Positions 47,205 to 56,733 are shown, counted from the stretch's first letter. The stretch: DNA of 64,000 nt from Ancylobacter koreensis (GCF_023016525.1 NZ_JALKCG010000001.1:248001-312000); one strand, 5' to 3'. The notes: a model not told the origin generated them from the letters alone. Numbers and translations: made by a program.

Positions 47205-48075
47205 AGAAGACGCCCGCCGGCACGTCCGGGCCGCGGGTCAGCGCGATGCGCAGCTTCTCGATGGCGCGGCTCTCGATCTGGCGCACGCGCTCCTTGGAGA
47301 TGCCGAGCCGCGCGCCCAGCGTCTCCAGCGTCTCGCTCTCCTCGTCCAGACGGCGCGCCTTGATGATGCGGAACTCGCGCTCATTGAGCCCGCGCAGCGC
47401 GCCCGCCAGCCAGCGCCGGCGCCGCTCGCCGTCGATTTCGCGCGAGACCTCCTCGTCCGGCAGCGGCTGCTCGGCCACCAGCAGGTCCATCCGTTCGGCG
47501 CCCTCCTCGTCGTCGAATGCGAGCGGGGCGTTGAGCGAGAGATCGGGCACGCCGAGCCGGGCATCCATGCGCGCCACCTCGATGGCGCTGACGCCGAGGC
47601 GGGCGGCGATGGCGTGGTGCATCTCCTCGCGGCTCGTCGGCTCGCCGGCGCCGGCGCGTTCCAGCCGCGCGCGCACGCGACGCAGGTTGAAGAAAAGCGC
47701 CTTCTGGCCCGACGAGGTGCCGCCGCGCACGATGGACCAGTTGCGCAGCACATAATCCTGCACCGCAGCGCGGATCCACCAGGTGGCGTAGGTGGAGAAG
47801 CGCACCTCATGGGTGGTCTCGAAGCGCGAGGCCGCCTCCATCAGCCCGACATGCGCCTCCTGGGCGAGATCGGACATGGGCAGCCCGTAATTGCGGAAGC
47901 GGCGGGCAATGGCGATGGCGAGCCGCATATGCGCGTGGATGAGCTCGTGGAGCGCCTTCTCGTCGCCCTCGCGCGACCAGCGGCGCGCCAGCTCATATTC
48001 CTGCGCGCGGTCGAGGAGCGGCGCCGCCCTCGCGGCGCGCGACAGATGGGTGTAGCCGCCAGCCTCTTCGCTCAT
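47197..48075 (-). CDS. rpoH: RNA polymerase heat-shock sigma factor RpoH
   Basis: Sigma32-type factor, 292 residues. Region 2 shows DLAQEAHVGLMEAASRFE and VRFSTYATWWIRAAVQDY. The RpoH box is QKALFFNLRRVRA. Region 4 has the helix-turn-helix GARLGISKERVRQIESRAIE. The frame is open upstream, but the ATG at 48075 (MSEEAGGY) is where RpoH similarity starts. It directs transcription of chaperone and protease genes on heat or envelope stress. Alphaproteobacteria often have more than one rpoH; which paralogue this is cannot be decided here. Confidence 0.94.
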   Translation of the reverse strand: MSEEAGGYTHLSRAARAAPLLDRAQEYELARRWSREGDEKALHELIHAHMRLAIAIARRFRNYGLPMSDLAQEAHVGLMEAASRFETTHEVRFSTYATWWIRAAVQDYVLRNWSIVRGGTSSGQKALFFNLRRVRARLERAGAGEPTSREEMHHAIAARLGVSAIEVARMDARLGVPDLSLNAPLAFDDEEGAERMDLLVAEQPLPDEEVSREIDGERRRRWLAGALRGLNEREFRIIKARRLDEESETLETLGARLGISKERVRQIESRAIEKLRIALTRGPDVPAGVFSA

Positions 48076-48232
48076 GCGCCATTCCCCCGGGACAGCAGCG
48101 GGAACCACGCGACGCATGCCTTGCGCATGTCTGCGCGGACCCGGACCGGAGAGAAACGCGATCGGGCGCGGAAAGTTCCGCGTGTGAAAGAGTATGGCCG
48201 CCGCCCGGACGGCAAACGGGCCTTTAAACGAA

Positions 48233-48261
48233 AAAGGCCCGGCTACGCGCCGGGCCTTTTC
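48233..48261 (-). terminator. Intrinsic terminator after carD
   Basis: A perfect 12-bp stem AAAAGGCCCGGC/GCCGGGCCTTTT with a 5-nt loop and T-run on both strands. It is 25 bp past the carD stop and would end carD transcripts; the A/T flanks could make it bidirectional. Confidence 0.88.
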
Positions 48262-48286
48262 GTATTCGTCGAGGCGCATGCACCGC

Positions 48287-48883
48287 TCAGGCGGCGGCTT
48301 CCTCGGTGTCGGTCTCGTCCTCGGCGGCGACCGCCTCGTCATCGGCCTTGCCGGTGCGGCGCGGGCCCTTGAGCAGGTTCTGCTCGATCAGCTTGATCGC
48401 CTCGGTCTCGGTCAGGTTGTCGACGGCGGCGAGTTCGCGGGCCATGCGGTCGAGCGCGGCCTCGTAGAGCTGACGCTCGGAATAGGACTGCTCGGGCTGG
48501 GCCTCGGAGCGGTAGAGGTCACGCACCACCTCGGAGATGGCGACGAGGTCACCCGAGTTGATCTTGGCCTCATATTCCTGCGCGCGGCGGCTCCACATGG
48601 TGCGCTTCACCCGGGCGCGGCCCTTGAGGGTCTCCAGCGCCTTCTTGAGAATTGCGGGCTCGGAGAGCTTGCGCATGCCGACCGAGACGATCTTCGGGAC
48701 AGGGACGCGCAGCGTCATCTTGTCCTTCTCGAAATGGATGACGAACAGCTCGAGCTTGAAGCCGGCGACCTCCTGTTCCTCGATCGCCATAATGCGTCCG
48801 ACGCCGTGGGACGGATAGACGATGTGCTCGCCCGTCTTGAAACCCTGGCGGATATTGTTGGACGGCTTCTTGGTCGACGTCAT
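48287..48883 (-). CDS. CarD family transcriptional regulator (CdnL-like)
   Basis: RNA-polymerase-binding regulator, 198 residues. The N-terminal Tudor-like domain shows FKTGEHIVYPSHGVGRIMAIE and FVIHFEKDKMTLRVPVPK. The helical DNA-binding part follows with TMWSRRAQEYEAKINSGDLV. The acidic C-terminal ~25 residues (AVAAEDETDTEEAAA) are variable in the family. CarD/CdnL stabilises open complexes, especially at rRNA promoters. The ATG at 48883 was chosen because homology starts near it. Followed by a strong terminator, and preceded by a 385-bp gap with a candidate promoter. Confidence 0.94.
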   Translation of the reverse strand: MTSTKKPSNNIRQGFKTGEHIVYPSHGVGRIMAIEEQEVAGFKLELFVIHFEKDKMTLRVPVPKIVSVGMRKLSEPAILKKALETLKGRARVKRTMWSRRAQEYEAKINSGDLVAISEVVRDLYRSEAQPEQSYSERQLYEAALDRMARELAAVDNLTETEAIKLIEQNLLKGPRRTGKADDEAVAAEDETDTEEAAA

Positions 48884-49143
48884 GCTGTGCCTGCTCCTGG
48901 GTCTCGGTTCATCCGGCGCCGCGTCGCCCTCGGCGCGCTGCCGCCCGCGGCTCGGCCGCAGGGAAAAGAAACACCCCGGCTCCAACGGGTGAGGGAGCCG
49001 TACTTCAGCCGTCGACGGAAAACTCAGGGAAGCCCATCGCGCGGTTCTCGCGCGACGAACGAAGGCCCGACATAAATTCCGGGAGGGGCGCTCCGGTACG
49101 GGAGCGTTGCGCCATGGCAAACCCAATCGACTGCACGAAGGGC

Positions 49144-49171
49144 CTTATAGCACAAATCCTGTGAGAATCAA
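49144..49171 (-). promoter_or_regulatory. Candidate sigma70 promoter of carD
   Basis: On the minus strand TTGATT-N16-TATAAG lies about 260 nt upstream of carD, implying a leader of roughly 250 nt. The spacer contains CACA-N5-TGTG. The remainder of the 48884-49268 gap shows no gene. Confidence 0.5.
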
Positions 49172-49268
49172 AATGCTGCCGCAATGCAGCGCAAACCGCG
49201 CCGCCGCCGCTGAATCGTTCAGCGGCCGGCGTCGGTTCCGATTCGGGCGTTCCCCAAGGGGACGCCGG

Positions 49269-49604
49269 TCAGTCCTGCTTACCCGGTTCGGGCGACAGAT
49301 ACTGTAGCTTGTCGGGCACACCGTCCCATTCCTTGGCCTCCGGCAGCGGATCCTTGCGGTCCGTGATGTTCGGCCAGACCTTGGCGTAGTCGGCGTTGAG
49401 GGTGAGCCACTTCTCCAGCCCCGGCTCGGTGTCCGGCTTGATGGCCTCGGCCGGGCATTCCGGCTCGCAGACGCCGCAGTCGATGCACTCGTCGGGGTGG
49501 ATGACCAGGAAGTTCTCGCCTTCGTAGAAACAGTCCACCGGGCATACGGAGACGCAGTCCGTGTACTTGCACTTGATGCAATTATCCGTGACTACGTAGG
49601 TCAT
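49269..49604 (-). CDS. fdxA: 7Fe ferredoxin FdxA
   Basis: Small electron carrier, 111 residues, with a [3Fe-4S] and a [4Fe-4S] cluster. Cysteine motifs are [18 protein letters not shown] and [16 protein letters not shown], followed by the C-terminal extension ([19 protein letters not shown]) typical of the alphaproteobacterial FdxA. It is in the conserved order helicase - S4 protein - fdxA - carD. Confidence 0.96.
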   Translation of the reverse strand: MTYVVTDNCIKCKYTDCVSVCPVDCFYEGENFLVIHPDECIDCGVCEPECPAEAIKPDTEPGLEKWLTLNADYAKVWPNITDRKDPLPEAKEWDGVPDKLQYLSPEPGKQD

Positions 49605-49730
49605 TCTTGCGATCTCCGTGCGGAACACGTGAATTAGGCGCAGACCAAGGCTTCCGCGAGGCTCCCGTAGCGCACCTGCCGCCGGGGCGCAACACGCATC
49701 GCGCCGGCGCGGGCCGCCTGACGCGCAGGG

Positions 49731-49762
49731 CTGCCTAACGTGAAGGCTGCCTAACGTGAAGG
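49731..49762. repeat. Perfect 16-bp tandem duplication over the S4-protein stop codon
   Basis: Two exact copies of CTGCCTAACGTGAAGG (49731-49746 and 49747-49762). The TAG stop of the S4 protein (complement of 49751-49753) lies in the second copy, so a duplicated stop lies just downstream in the first. Confidence 0.9.
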
Positions 49763-50086
49763 GCTGCCCGGCGCATCCGTCGGCCCGACCTCCACATAGG
49801 TGGCGGCAGCGGCGGCCGCATCCCCCCGCCGCTCGATAAAGCCGGTGACCCGCCAAAGGCGCACGCCGGCATTCAGCGCGAGGGTCAGCACGTCGCCGGG
49901 CCGCACCGGGTGGGCGGGCGACGTGAGGCGGACGCCGTTCACCCTGACATGGCCGGCCCGGATGAAATCGGCGGCGGCGGTGCGGGTGCGCACGCAGCGC
50001 GCATGCCAGAGCCAGACATCGAGCCGCTGCCGGGCGGGCGGCGCGGCAGAGTCCTCGGCGGGACCGCGCGTCGTGATGCGCGGCAT
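49751..50086 (-). CDS. S4-domain RNA-binding protein (Hsp15-like)
   Basis: RNA-binding protein of 111 residues. The S4 domain occupies about residues 19-80 ([20 protein letters not shown] ... HVRVNGVRL ... [11 protein letters not shown]). This matches the heat-shock protein Hsp15, which recognises stalled 50S subunits carrying peptidyl-tRNA. It starts 7 nt after the helicase stop, so both are co-transcribed, and both act on RNA. Confidence 0.92.
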   Translation of the reverse strand: MPRITTRGPAEDSAAPPARQRLDVWLWHARCVRTRTAAADFIRAGHVRVNGVRLTSPAHPVRPGDVLTLALNAGVRLWRVTGFIERRGDAAAAAATYVEVGPTDAPGSPSR

Positions 50087-50093
50087 GGCGCGC

Positions 50094-53000
50094 TCAGCCG
50101 CCGTTCTTCTCCGCCTCCATCCGCGCCTTCAGCGCGAGCAGGGCGGCGAAGGGCGAATCCGGGTCCACCGGCTTGTCGCGGCGCGGCTCGTTGCGGGGCT
50201 CGTGACGCGGCTCGTGGCGCGAATCCTGACGCTGGAAGCGTTCCTGCCGGTCGCCGCGCTCGGGACGCGGACGATTGCCGTGGCGGTTGTCACCGCGGCT
50301 CTCGCCACGATTGTCGTCGCGGCGCGGCGGGCGGGCGTCGCCTTCCGGTCGGTCGGCGCGCGGCGCGCGGGCGTTCTCGTCGCGGCGGTTCTCGTTCTGC
50401 GGACGGCCGCGCCCGCGCTCGCCCTCGGGACGGTCGCGGCGGGCATCCGGGCGGGCGCCCTCGGCCGGCGCGTCGCCGCGCGCGGCGGGACGGTTGCTGT
50501 CGCGCCCGGCGGGCGCGCCGCTGCGGCGGTTCTGGTGCGCGGGGCGATGCTGGCCCGGCGGACGGCCGGGACGCCAGATTTCGATCATCGCCGGCTCGGC
50601 GGGAGTCGCTTCGGCGGGAGTCGGTTCGGCTGCAGCCGTCTCGACGGCGGCTTCGACAGGCTCGGCCTCGGCAGTCACAGCCTCGGCTGCAATCTCGGTT
50701 TCACCGGCGCTCTCGGGCGCGGCGGCCTCTTCCAGCGCCGGCTCGACCGTGTGGTCGAACACCGGATCGGTGAACACCTCACCACTGACGGCGGAAACGT
50801 CGACCGCCACCGTCTCTGCCGGCATCGCCGGCGCGGGGGCGGGCACCTCCTCCAGCGCCGGCTCGACGGTCTGGTCGAAGGCGACATCGGTGCCGGTCGG
50901 CACGTCCACCGCGACGGCCTCAGCCGCCACAGCTTCGGCGGCAGAGGCGGCGTCGACGGGCGCGGCTTCCACCGGCGCAGTCTCAGCGGAGGTGGTCTCG
51001 GCGGAAGTAGTCTCCACCGGCGCGGGCCGGCGTTCCATGCGGTAGCCGAGCGAGCGCAGGATGGAGGCGAAGTCCTCGCCCGCGCAGCCGGCTAGCGAGG
51101 TCATCGCCACGGTGGCGACGAAGCCGGAGCCGTCGAAGGCGCCGGCCGGCTTTTCGCCCGACGTTCCCGGCCGCCAGGCCAGCGCCGGCCGGATCAGGTC
51201 GGCGAGGCGCTCCAGAATGTCGACGCGCACCGCGCGGTCGCCGGCGACGCGGAAACCCACGGCGCGATAGAGCCCCTTCTGGATCTCAGGGTCGACCGGG
51301 ATCGAGGTGCGGCCCGAGGCGGCCAGATGCGGCAGCTCGTCGAGCCCCTTCTGCTGCAGCCCGCCATGCTTCAGCGCCCATAGCTGGGCCGCCAGCGAAC
51401 GCGGCGCCGGCTTCAGCAGCGTCGGGATGTAGATGTGATGCGCGCCGAAGCGCACGCCGTGGCCGCGCAGCACGGCCCGTGCTTCCTGCGGAAGGCTCTT
51501 CATCTCCTCCGCCACCTTGTGGCGCTCCAGCACGCCGAGCGACTCGACGAGCTGGAAGGCGATGCCGCGCGCGATGCCGGAGACGTCCTCGGCCTTGCCG
51601 AGGGCCAGCAGCGCGCCGAGCAGCTTCTCGACATGCGACTTCAGCCAGAGGTCGATGCGGGCCTGCACGGAATCCCGTGCCGGGCCGGTGAGATGCTCGT
51701 CGGCGATGACCTTGAGGCGGGGGGTGAGCACCTCCTCGCCGGGGATCAGCTTGGCGACCGGATCGCCGATCCAGCGCAGCGTGCCGTCGGCCGAGAGCAC
51801 GAAGGCATCGTCGCCCGCCTCGGAGAGCCGCGTGGCGCGCGCCTCGATCTCGCCGGCCAGCGCCTTCTGCGCCGTCGCGCGCAGCGCTTTCGCCTCGGGA
51901 CCGCCGGCGGAAGCGTCCGCCGCGAACTGGAAGCCGAGCAGATGGCCGATCACGTGGCCTTCCACGACAACGTCGCCGGTCTTGGTGATTTCAGTTTCGA
52001 GCATCGCGTTCTCTCGCAGGCGCCTCATCAGCACGCTGGTCCGGCGATCGACGAAGCGGTGGGCCAACCGCTCGTGAAGCGCATCGGAAAGCCTGTCTTC
52101 CACACGTCGCGTGACGCCTTGCCAGTGTTCCGGGTCGTCGAGCCAGTCCGGCCGGTTCGCCGCGAAGGTCCAGGTGCGGATCTGCGCAATGCGTCCCGAC
52201 AGCGTGTCTATGTCACCTTCCGCTCGGTCCGCCAAGGCCACTTGTTTGGCGAACCAGTCGGTGGAGAGCCTTCCGAGCCGCATCAGGTCGTCATAGACGG
52301 TCGAAACGAGGTCGGAATGGGAGGCCGGGGATACCTTCCGGTAGTCGGGAAGCTGGCACGCCTCCCACAACCGCTCCACCGCCCGCGCGCCAGTGGCGTG
52401 GCGCCGGATCGCCGGATCGTTGCCCACCCGCTCCAGCACCAGCACGTCGTCGGCGGTGGGCGCGCGGGTCAGCCCGTCCTCGCGCGGGGGCACGGCGAGC
52501 GAGCGGTGCAGCGTTTCGATCGAGGTGAAGTCGAGCGCGGAATTGCGCCATTGCAGCACGCGGTGCGGGTCGAAGGCATGCGCCTCCAGCCGCTCGACCA
52601 GCTCGGCGTCGAAGGGCGTGCAGCGCCCCGTGGTGCCGAAGGTGCCGTCGCGCTGGGCGCGGCCGGCGCGACCGGCGATCTGCGCCAGCTCGCCCGGATT
52701 GAGCTTGCGGAACTGCCAGCCATCGAACTTGGTGTCGCCGGCGAAGGCCACGTGGTCGACGTCGAGATTGAGACCCATGCCGATGGCGTCGGTGGCGACG
52801 AGGTAGTCGACGTCGCCGTTCTGGTACATCGCCACCTGCGCGTTGCGGGTGCGCGGGGAGAGCGCGCCGAGCACCACCGCCGCCCCGCCCTGCTGGCGGC
52901 GGATCAGCTCGGCGATCGCGTAGACCTCGTCCGCCGAGAAGGCGACGATGGCCGAGCGGCGCGGCAGGCGGGTGATCTTCTTCTCGCCGGCGAAGGTGAG

Positions 53001-53543
53001 GTTGGACAGGCGCGGGCGCACGAGAATGCTCACGCCCGGCAGCAGTTTCTCCACCAGCGGGCGCATGGTGGCGGCGCCCAGCAGCAGCGTCTCCTCCCGC
53101 CCGCGCCGGTTCAGCAGGCGGTCGGTGAAGACGTGGCCGCGGTCGAGATCGGCGGAGATCTGGATTTCGTCGAGCGCCACGAAGGCGACGTCGAGGTCGC
53201 GCGGCATGGCCTCGACGGTGGAGACCCAGTAGCGCGGATTGGCCGGCTTGATGCGCTCCTCGCCGGTGATCAGCGCCACATTGTGCTCGCCGGCGCGCTC
53301 CACCAGCTTGCCATAGACCTCGCGCGCCAGCAGGCGCAGCGGCAGGCCGATCAGCCCGGAGGAATGGCCCAGCATGCGCTCGATGGCGAGGCTCGTCTTG
53401 CCGGTATTGGTCGGCCCGAGCACGGCGGTGACGCCGCGCGCCCGCAGCGAGGGCGGCAACGGTCCGGAAGCGGCGCGGATTTCGGGACGGCCATCCGGGC
53501 GGCCATCGGGGCGGCTTGGGCCCGGCGGTGTGGCGATGTTCAT
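50094..53543 (-). CDS. Suv3-like DExH-box RNA helicase with long disordered C-terminus
   Basis: Large helicase, 1149 residues. The two RecA lobes cover about residues 38-360: Walker A GPTNTGKTS (43-51), DEIQ as the DExH motif, VLGALSPRTRN, and motif VI QIAGRAGR. A middle helical region follows, resembling mitochondrial Suv3. From about residue 850 the chain is disordered: first an Ala/Val/Glu-rich acidic stretch with two near-repeats (DQTVEPALEEVPAP and DHTVEPALEEAAAP), then an Arg/Asp/Gly/Asn-rich stretch like RGG tails. It ends with a conserved SPFAALLALKARMEAEK. The ATG at 53543 was chosen over the longer open frame to 53666. Probably an RNA helicase in RNA decay or ribosome assembly. Confidence 0.92.
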   Translation of the reverse strand: MNIATPPGPSRPDGRPDGRPEIRAASGPLPPSLRARGVTAVLGPTNTGKTSLAIERMLGHSSGLIGLPLRLLAREVYGKLVERAGEHNVALITGEERIKPANPRYWVSTVEAMPRDLDVAFVALDEIQISADLDRGHVFTDRLLNRRGREETLLLGAATMRPLVEKLLPGVSILVRPRLSNLTFAGEKKITRLPRRSAIVAFSADEVYAIAELIRRQQGGAAVVLGALSPRTRNAQVAMYQNGDVDYLVATDAIGMGLNLDVDHVAFAGDTKFDGWQFRKLNPGELAQIAGRAGRAQRDGTFGTTGRCTPFDAELVERLEAHAFDPHRVLQWRNSALDFTSIETLHRSLAVPPREDGLTRAPTADDVLVLERVGNDPAIRRHATGARAVERLWEACQLPDYRKVSPASHSDLVSTVYDDLMRLGRLSTDWFAKQVALADRAEGDIDTLSGRIAQIRTWTFAANRPDWLDDPEHWQGVTRRVEDRLSDALHERLAHRFVDRRTSVLMRRLRENAMLETEITKTGDVVVEGHVIGHLLGFQFAADASAGGPEAKALRATAQKALAGEIEARATRLSEAGDDAFVLSADGTLRWIGDPVAKLIPGEEVLTPRLKVIADEHLTGPARDSVQARIDLWLKSHVEKLLGALLALGKAEDVSGIARGIAFQLVESLGVLERHKVAEEMKSLPQEARAVLRGHGVRFGAHHIYIPTLLKPAPRSLAAQLWALKHGGLQQKGLDELPHLAASGRTSIPVDPEIQKGLYRAVGFRVAGDRAVRVDILERLADLIRPALAWRPGTSGEKPAGAFDGSGFVATVAMTSLAGCAGEDFASILRSLGYRMERRPAPVETTSAETTSAETAPVEAAPVDAASAAEAVAAEAVAVDVPTGTDVAFDQTVEPALEEVPAPAPAMPAETVAVDVSAVSGEVFTDPVFDHTVEPALEEAAAPESAGETEIAAEAVTAEAEPVEAAVETAAAEPTPAEATPAEPAMIEIWRPGRPPGQHRPAHQNRRSGAPAGRDSNRPAARGDAPAEGARPDARRDRPEGERGRGRPQNENRRDENARAPRADRPEGDARPPRRDDNRGESRGDNRHGNRPRPERGDRQERFQRQDSRHEPRHEPRNEPRRDKPVDPDSPFAALLALKARMEAEKNGG

Positions 53544-53670
53544 GAGCCGATCAACGGGTGGGGCCGGCGGGGGACGGCCCTTGTAGCACAGGAAACCCCG
53601 ATATGGGGACGCCGCCCGCACTTTGCCCGCGCCGCCGGGAAATGCCCGAGGGCGACTAGGGCACACCCGC

Positions 53671-54546
53671 CTATGGCACGCCGGCCTTGGAGGGGGTGGC
53701 GCGCCGGCCGATCATCGGCTCCGTCTCGAAGCTCTCGGCGTCGAGCCGGGCGACGCCGATGGCGGTGGTCACGGCGGCGCGGAACGGCACCATCACCTTG
53801 GTGCCGGCGACCGGCACCAGCCAGACGAACATGTCGCGGTTCTTCATCATGTACTTCACCGCGCTGCGGCTCGGCCGGTGGCCGGAGACCGGGCGGTAGG
53901 CGATGCGGCAGACCACGGAGGGGCCGCTATAGCCCTTCTCCGCCTTCACGTCCTCGACACGCTCGAAGCTGAGTTCGAGGTCGTAGCGCTGGCGCCCGTC
54001 ATAGATGGAGAGCACGCGCTCGCAGGCCTTGGCCGAGAACGGGTCGGCCCCGGCCGGCACCGCGATCAGCGCCGCCGTCATCGGGTCGAGCACGCCCTTG
54101 CGGTCCTTGTCGGTGATCGGCACCCGGTCCGGCGCCGGGTTGATCGGCGGCTCAATGCGCGTGTCGGTGACGCCGGAGGCGTTCATGACGATGCGGATGG
54201 CCTCGGCCTTCTTGTCGGATTCGGCCTGCATGGCGAAGCTGCGCGGCGCCGGCGCCCCGCGTTCCATCACCCCGCGCGCGCCTGCCGTGCCCTTGCCCGG
54301 CGCCACCGCCTGCGCGACGCCGGTGAGGCGCCCGCTGCCCGAGGCGATATAGGACTTGTCGTCGATCTCGATGATCAGCGCCGCGCGGCCGAGTTCCAGC
54401 CCGCCGAGCGACATCAGGTAGCGCGCTTCGAGACGGCCATCCGCGCGGGCGTCCGTCATCGCCGCGCCCGCCCCGCCAAGCGCCAAAACCGCCGTGAGGC
54501 AGAACCTCAGCATGAAGGCAACAATCCCGAATCGCCTGCGCGCCAT
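53671..54546 (-). CDS. DUF3108 domain-containing exported protein
   Basis: Exported protein of about 291 residues with an N-terminal signal (MLRFCLTAVLALGGAGAAM, cleavage near ARAD). The DUF3108 domain (about 45-280) begins RLEARYLMSLGGLELGRAAL and contains KVMVPFRAAV near the end. Its function is unknown; the family is periplasmic. The start may be 54546 or the internal ATG at 54513. It sits between rpmB (divergent) and the helicase, a common order in Hyphomicrobiales. Confidence 0.85.
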   Translation of the reverse strand: MARRRFGIVAFMLRFCLTAVLALGGAGAAMTDARADGRLEARYLMSLGGLELGRAALIIEIDDKSYIASGSGRLTGVAQAVAPGKGTAGARGVMERGAPAPRSFAMQAESDKKAEAIRIVMNASGVTDTRIEPPINPAPDRVPITDKDRKGVLDPMTAALIAVPAGADPFSAKACERVLSIYDGRQRYDLELSFERVEDVKAEKGYSGPSVVCRIAYRPVSGHRPSRSAVKYMMKNRDMFVWLVPVAGTKVMVPFRAAVTTAIGVARLDAESFETEPMIGRRATPSKAGVP

Positions 54547-54780
54547 CGCAGGAGCGCCCTTTATCCGTGTTTTCGGATGAGCTTGGAAGGCGGCGGAACT
54601 GTGACTCGCTTCCCTCACGAAAACGCCAGCCCGGCGGCGCGCAGCCTGCGCCGGCAGCCTTGACGGCACGGGGGCGGTTCCTTATAGGAGCGCACTCTTA
54701 ATTTCCACGGATGCCGCATGCGGGATCGTCGGGCACTTCGTCCTGCGACGCACCGGCTGCGAAGAATAAGGAAGTCCACG

Positions 54781-55074
54781 ATGTCCCGTCGGTGTGAACT
54801 TACCGGGAAGGCGGTTCTGACCGGCAATCTCGTGAGCCACTCGAACCGCAAGACCCGTCGGCGCTTTCTGCCGAACCTGGTGAACGTCACGCTCACCAGC
54901 GACGTGCTGAAGCGGTCGGTGAAGCTGCGCGTGAGCGCCAACGCCCTGAAGACGGTCGACCATCGCGGCGGCCTCGATGCGTTCCTGATCAAGGCCCGCA
55001 CCGAAGAGCTGTCGCCGAAGGCGGCCGAGCTGCGTCGCGCCCTCATCAAGGCGAACGAAGCCGCCGCCGCCTGA
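54781..55074 (+). CDS. rpmB: 50S ribosomal protein L28
   Basis: Ribosomal protein L28, 97 residues. It begins [20 protein letters not shown] and has [20 protein letters not shown], both standard. The ATG at 54781 follows AGGAAGTCC. It starts divergently from the DUF3108 gene, with the queuosine transporter gene 5 nt after its stop. Confidence 0.97.
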   Translation: MSRRCELTGKAVLTGNLVSHSNRKTRRRFLPNLVNVTLTSDVLKRSVKLRVSANALKTVDHRGGLDAFLIKARTEELSPKAAELRRALIKANEAAAA

Positions 55075-55079
55075 GCGCG

Positions 55080-55700
55080 ATGAAGCTCGCCGGCACCGAG
55101 ATCGCGATTTCGAGGCTCGCTCTCCCCGTCATCTCCATGATGGCGGTGGTGGCGGCCTCGAATGTGCTCGTGCAGTACCCGGTCGAGCATTTCGGCCTGC
55201 AGGAGGTGCTCACCTGGGGCGCCTTCACCTATCCGCTGGCCTTTCTCGTCAACGACCTGACCAACCGCCGCTTCGGCCCCGCCGTGGCGCGGCAGGTGGT
55301 CTATTTCGGCTTCGCGCTGGCGGTGCTGCTGTCGATCTATCTGGCGACCCCGCGCATCGCGCTCGCCTCCGGCACCGCCTTCCTGTTCGGCCAGCTGCTC
55401 GACATCGGCGTGTTCAGCCGTCTGCGCCGCAGGAGCTGGTGGCAGGCGCCGCTCGCCGGCAGCCTGATCGGCTCGGCGCTCGACACGGCGCTGTTCTTCT
55501 CGCTCGCCTTCGCGGGCGATGCCGACATGTCCTTCCCCGTCACCTACGCCTCGACCGGCATCACCGTGCCGCTCTGGATGGGCCTCGCCTGGTTCGACTT
55601 CCTGGTGAAGGTCGGCTGCGCGCTCCTTGCCCTGCTGCCCTATGGCGCGCTGATGGGCTGGCTGCGGCCCTGGACCACCACCGGCGCTACCGCGCGCTGA
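55080..55700 (+). CDS. Queuosine precursor transporter (YhhQ/VUT family)
   Basis: Inner-membrane transporter of 206 residues with about six helices. Features of the VUT_1 family are ASNVLVQYPVE, GAFTYPLAFLVNDLTNRRFG and the later FGQLLDIGVFS. The family imports preQ0/preQ1, precursors of the tRNA nucleoside queuosine. It starts 5 nt after rpmB and probably is co-transcribed with it. Confidence 0.92.
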   Translation: MKLAGTEIAISRLALPVISMMAVVAASNVLVQYPVEHFGLQEVLTWGAFTYPLAFLVNDLTNRRFGPAVARQVVYFGFALAVLLSIYLATPRIALASGTAFLFGQLLDIGVFSRLRRRSWWQAPLAGSLIGSALDTALFFSLAFAGDADMSFPVTYASTGITVPLWMGLAWFDFLVKVGCALLALLPYGALMGWLRPWTTTGATAR

Positions 55701-55713
55701 CGCTTCCTTATTC

Positions 55714-56718
55714 CTATTCGACGACCACGAAGCGCAGCAGCAGCGTGCGCTGCAGGGCGGAGAAATTGTCGTCCGAGATCAGGGTGAGGATCAGCTCGCC
55801 CGCCGCGTTGCGGTGCAGGGCGAGCCCTTCCATGTTGTCGATGGCGGCGAGACGGTTGGCGGTGATCAGCACCTCGCCTTCGATCAGCGCGCCCGGCCGG
55901 ATCTCGGCGAGCGGGAATCGGCGGATGCGCATGGCGACGCCGCGCAGCAGGTCGAAACGGCGCTCCAGCAGATAGACCCTGCCATCATCGGCGAGCGCCG
56001 CATCGGTGGCGCTGAATTCGTCGGTGCGGAGAAGCGCGAAGCGGCCGGTCAGTACCGGCTTCGTCAGCGGCGCGAACAGAAAGCCGGGCAGGCGCGCGGG
56101 GTCGGTCGGGCTTTCCTCGGCGATCACGATCACCGCCGCCGGGTCGCCGCCCGGCGGCGCCAGCATCGCTTCCGGCCCTTCATTGGAGCCGAGTTCGGCC
56201 AATGCCGGATCGGCAATCAGCCGCCGGCCGGCAGCCGCCGTGGGGTCCGGGCCGGGAAACAGCCAGACCTCCTGCCGCCGCTCGATGCCGACCAGAGTGC
56301 CCGCCGGGGTGCGCACCAGCGATTCGACGTCGCCGCGCCCGCGCGCCGCCAGCGTGCGCCCATCCGCCCCGCGCATCGGCAGCAGCCGGGCATCGGCGAC
56401 GCCGGTCGGGCGGTCGCCCTCGGAGAGGAGGCGGCCGGTGAGCCAAAAGCCGCGGTCGGTCACGGCGAGGAAGCCGGCACCGTCCGGGTCGATGCTGAGG
56501 CCGGACAGGCCGCCGAAATCCGTCGCCGTCGAGTTCAGCACCAGCCCGCCACGAAATTCCAGCGGCCCGAACCGCGTCGCGCCACCGCCGTCGAAACGCT
56601 CGATGGGGGTCGCGGTGACGACGATGGAATCGGTGGGCGTGGAGGGGGTGGTCTGCGCGCCGGCCGTCACCGGGGCGAGCAGCACCAGGCACAGAAGGAG
56701 CGCGCGGCGGGAGACCAT
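55714..56718 (-). CDS. Esterase-like activity of phytase family protein, exported
   Basis: Exported beta-propeller-like protein, 334 residues, with a signal peptide (LLLCLVLLAPVTAGAQ). The family features SGLSIDPDGAGFLAVTDRGFWLTG and SNEGPEAM...IVIAEES fit the phytase-like esterase domain. Proteins of this family are poorly characterised; some have been reported to be phosphoesterase-like. Converges on the queuosine transporter gene and sits 15 bp after the cytochrome gene on the same strand. Confidence 0.82.
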   Translation of the reverse strand: MVSRRALLLCLVLLAPVTAGAQTTPSTPTDSIVVTATPIERFDGGGATRFGPLEFRGGLVLNSTATDFGGLSGLSIDPDGAGFLAVTDRGFWLTGRLLSEGDRPTGVADARLLPMRGADGRTLAARGRGDVESLVRTPAGTLVGIERRQEVWLFPGPDPTAAAGRRLIADPALAELGSNEGPEAMLAPPGGDPAAVIVIAEESPTDPARLPGFLFAPLTKPVLTGRFALLRTDEFSATDAALADDGRVYLLERRFDLLRGVAMRIRRFPLAEIRPGALIEGEVLITANRLAAIDNMEGLALHRNAAGELILTLISDDNFSALQRTLLLRFVVVE

Positions 56719-56733
56719 ATCCGGGCGTTCCGT

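Noticed and set aside
51435-53972. 845-codon plus-strand frame opposite the helicase
   Set aside because: Antisense shadow; helicase motifs on the minus strand are unambiguous.
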